Source: Mycobacterium sp. E2479
GTDB taxonomy: Bacteria > Actinomycetota > Actinomycetes > Mycobacteriales > Mycobacteriaceae
Assembly: GCF_001667925.1 (NCBI RefSeq)
Contig: NZ_LZJR01000010.1
Coordinates: 62,001-126,000 of the forward strand
Direction of reading: 5' to 3'
DNA: 64,000 bases
Part shown: in pieces, positions 62,582-64,000 of the stretch
Numbering within the stretch: position 1 is the first letter of the stretch
Layout: every line of letters begins with the position of its first letter
Position numbers and translations under genes: made by a program
Notes under the pieces: generated by a model
What the model was told of the DNA's origin: nothing
Database searches by the model: none
Seen by the model: only the letters and a program-made list of their open reading frames with translations

Positions 62582-64000
62582 CTACGGCAATACGGTGTGC
62601 ATCAGCATCACGTCGTAGGCCGACCACAACGACAGGTTGAAGTACAGATCTCGTCCCGACGACCACGGATGAATCATTGGCGCATAGATGCCGCCGGGCA
62701 TCTGGAACGACGACACCAGCGGTTGCTCGGGACTCCACGGCCCCTGCGGCGTCGGTGCGGTCCTTGCCACCACGTCGTTGCTGCCGCCATTGGTGTACAG
62801 CACCAGATACTGCTTGAGATAACTGTTGTACTGGGCCGACATTTCGCCAACCGGCCCCGGGAAAATCGGAGTCGCCGCGCCCGGGTTGTTCGCCACCCAA
62901 TGGCCGCCGTTGTCGCCGTTCCAGTACTGGTACTTGGTCAGGTCGGGCAATTGATTCGGCGGGACGCGCGAGAGAAAAGCCGCGCCGCCGCGCCCAGACG
63001 GAGTGCCGAACTGGTAGAGGTAACCGTCGTTCCCCTTCAGGAACGCGCCCATCTGGAAGTTCTCATTTCCGGGCGTGAACCCCGCTCCGGGGATGGCATC
63101 CGGCGAGGCCGTACGAATGGTCGTCGGGAAGATTCCCCAGTTCTGGCCATTGTCATTGGACCTGGCGATCGCCGAGTAGTTCGTCGACCATTCGCCGTCC
63201 CGGCCCCACTGACGGATGGACATATAGCTCATGTACTGGGTTCTGCCCATGGACATCGCTGCGGTCGGAATGATGCCCGTCTCGTGCGCGGCCTTATGGA
63301 TGGTGTTGACGACCTGCTTGGAAAGGCCGGGCGCCCACACCGGTGATCCCGAATACCTGTCGTTCGGCACACCATCGGCGATATGAATGCCTTTGGAAAG
63401 ATCACGATCGTTGCTGCGGAACAGGGTGTTGTAGCGCCACTGCTGACCGTGCACCTTGCAATAACCGAAGGTGTCACCGAAGGCCATCAGTACCTGACGG
63501 TTCACGGGATCACCGTTGTCCCAAGCAATCCCAAGGTCGGTACCCGAGATGCTGAAGCGTTGCAGGGTCTTGTTAGGGCCGTTCGGTCCGGTCACCCAGT
63601 CGACGAGCGACGTCGGAGCACCCGCGATCGAAGGAGGCGGCGGTGCCTGCTCGGGCTGCGGTTGCGGCTGCGGCTGCGGAACAGGGACTGCGTTGGGGCG
63701 CAGCTGATTTGCGTTGGGAGGCAACGGGACGCCGGGCGCGGGCGGCGGATTGGGCCCGGGTGGCAGCACCTCGGCTTGCGGGTGCAGCGGCGCTGCGTAC
63801 TGGCGGCCCGGAGCGGCCGGCTTGAGCAGAGACGAGATCAGCGGGCCGAGCCTCGGCAGCGGCGCCTGGTCGTTCGTGTGTGAGGGCCGACGCCCGGTCG
63901 GCGGTTGCACGACCGGCTGCGGCGCGGGCATGGCCGGGGGCGCGGCGGGAGGATCCACGTTCGCCTCGGGTGCCCCGCAGGGCGTGGCGCTGGCAGTTGG
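62582..64000 (-). CDS. DUF4185 secreted protein (candidate endo-D-arabinanase, GH183), N-terminus beyond window
   Basis: 472 codons are visible and the frame is open at the window edge. The first residues in view (PTASATPCGAPEANVDPPAA) look like the end of a signal peptide, so the start lies beyond base 64000; an internal GTG at 63958 is not the start. A Pro-rich linker (about 100 residues, PQPQPQPEQAPPPP) leads to a DUF4185 domain with DLGIAWDNGDPVNRQVLMAFGDTFG, YSAIARSNDNGQNWGI, GYLYQFGTPSGRGGAAFLSRV and APMIHPWSSGRDLYFNLSLW. Some DUF4185 proteins have been shown to cleave D-arabinan of the mycobacterial cell wall. The role here is inferred from the family. Confidence 0.82.
   Translation of the reverse strand, partial: PTASATPCGAPEANVDPPAAPPAMPAPQPVVQPPTGRRPSHTNDQAPLPRLGPLISSLLKPAAPGRQYAAPLHPQAEVLPPGPNPPPAPGVPLPPNANQLRPNAVPVPQPQPQPQPEQAPPPPSIAGAPTSLVDWVTGPNGPNKTLQRFSISGTDLGIAWDNGDPVNRQVLMAFGDTFGYCKVHGQQWRYNTLFRSNDRDLSKGIHIADGVPNDRYSGSPVWAPGLSKQVVNTIHKAAHETGIIPTAAMSMGRTQYMSYMSIRQWGRDGEWSTNYSAIARSNDNGQNWGIFPTTIRTASPDAIPGAGFTPGNENFQMGAFLKGNDGYLYQFGTPSGRGGAAFLSRVPPNQLPDLTKYQYWNGDNGGHWVANNPGAATPIFPGPVGEMSAQYNSYLKQYLVLYTNGGSNDVVARTAPTPQGPWSPEQPLVSSFQMPGGIYAPMIHPWSSGRDLYFNLSLWSAYDVMLMHTVLP

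Noticed and set aside
1..64000. CRISPR array, rRNA genes, replication origin or intact transposase
   Set aside because: No regularly spaced repeat/spacer array, rRNA signature, DnaA-box cluster or transposase frame was seen in the window.

Overview
The window is chromosomal DNA from a mycobacterium, most likely a nontuberculous species. Evidence: high G+C coding DNA, PPE-family proteins, MIRU-type repeats, F420-dependent LLM-class oxidoreductases, an RbpA-type protein, and a gene order that follows, in reverse, the M. tuberculosis segment from Rv0957 (purH) to about Rv0923c. Species identity and gene equivalences come from remembered protein sequences and gene order, not from a search.

Region by region. 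1-18.2 kb is conserved core: purH (cut by the window edge), purN, perM, the 34 kDa antigen homologue, an LLM oxidoreductase, a thiolase-like protein, sucD/sucC, an M23 peptidase with a small membrane protein, uvrD1, chorismate mutase behind a structured leader with an intrinsic terminator, pgi, an SDR and a full-length Fpg/Nei-type glycosylase. 18.2-24.7 kb holds cobF, a diiron oxygenase/flavin monooxygenase pair, a STAS-ATPase fusion, a second LLM enzyme, an enoyl-CoA hydratase and an internally deleted methyltransferase.

24.6-42 kb is the Rv0939-ligD-ku neighbourhood, opened by two inserted cassettes. A benzoylformate decarboxylase/tautomerase/FAD-oxidase operon with a divergent LuxR-type (LAL) regulator sits between the Rv0939 homologue and ligD. 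A four-gene polyol operon (two mannitol-dehydrogenase family enzymes, a HAD phosphatase, a PfkB kinase) sits between ligD and ku. UvrD1, LigD and Ku together cover much of mycobacterial non-homologous end joining.

42-50.8 kb holds a reduced pst locus (pstS3, pstC2, pstA1 only, with a MIRU array at the pstA start and a pstS fragment nearby), then an SDR, a DapB-like protein, mntH, a gamma-glutamylcyclotransferase/polyglutamate-hydrolase fusion and a third LLM enzyme, ending at tRNA-Arg(CCU). 50.8-58.5 kb is accessory: two degenerate copies of the tRNA 3' end lie 2.7 and 5.2 kb downstream, and the segment carries orphan small proteins, a methyltransferase, an RbpA paralogue coupled to a 58-residue protein, and a membrane-anchored DUF4268 protein. 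58.5-64 kb has two tandem PPE genes, a small secreted protein and a DUF4185 protein running off the right edge.

Three sites match the KstR (sterol-catabolism repressor) consensus. They precede two LLM oxidoreductases and one SDR, so lipid or sterol control is the most visible shared regulatory theme.
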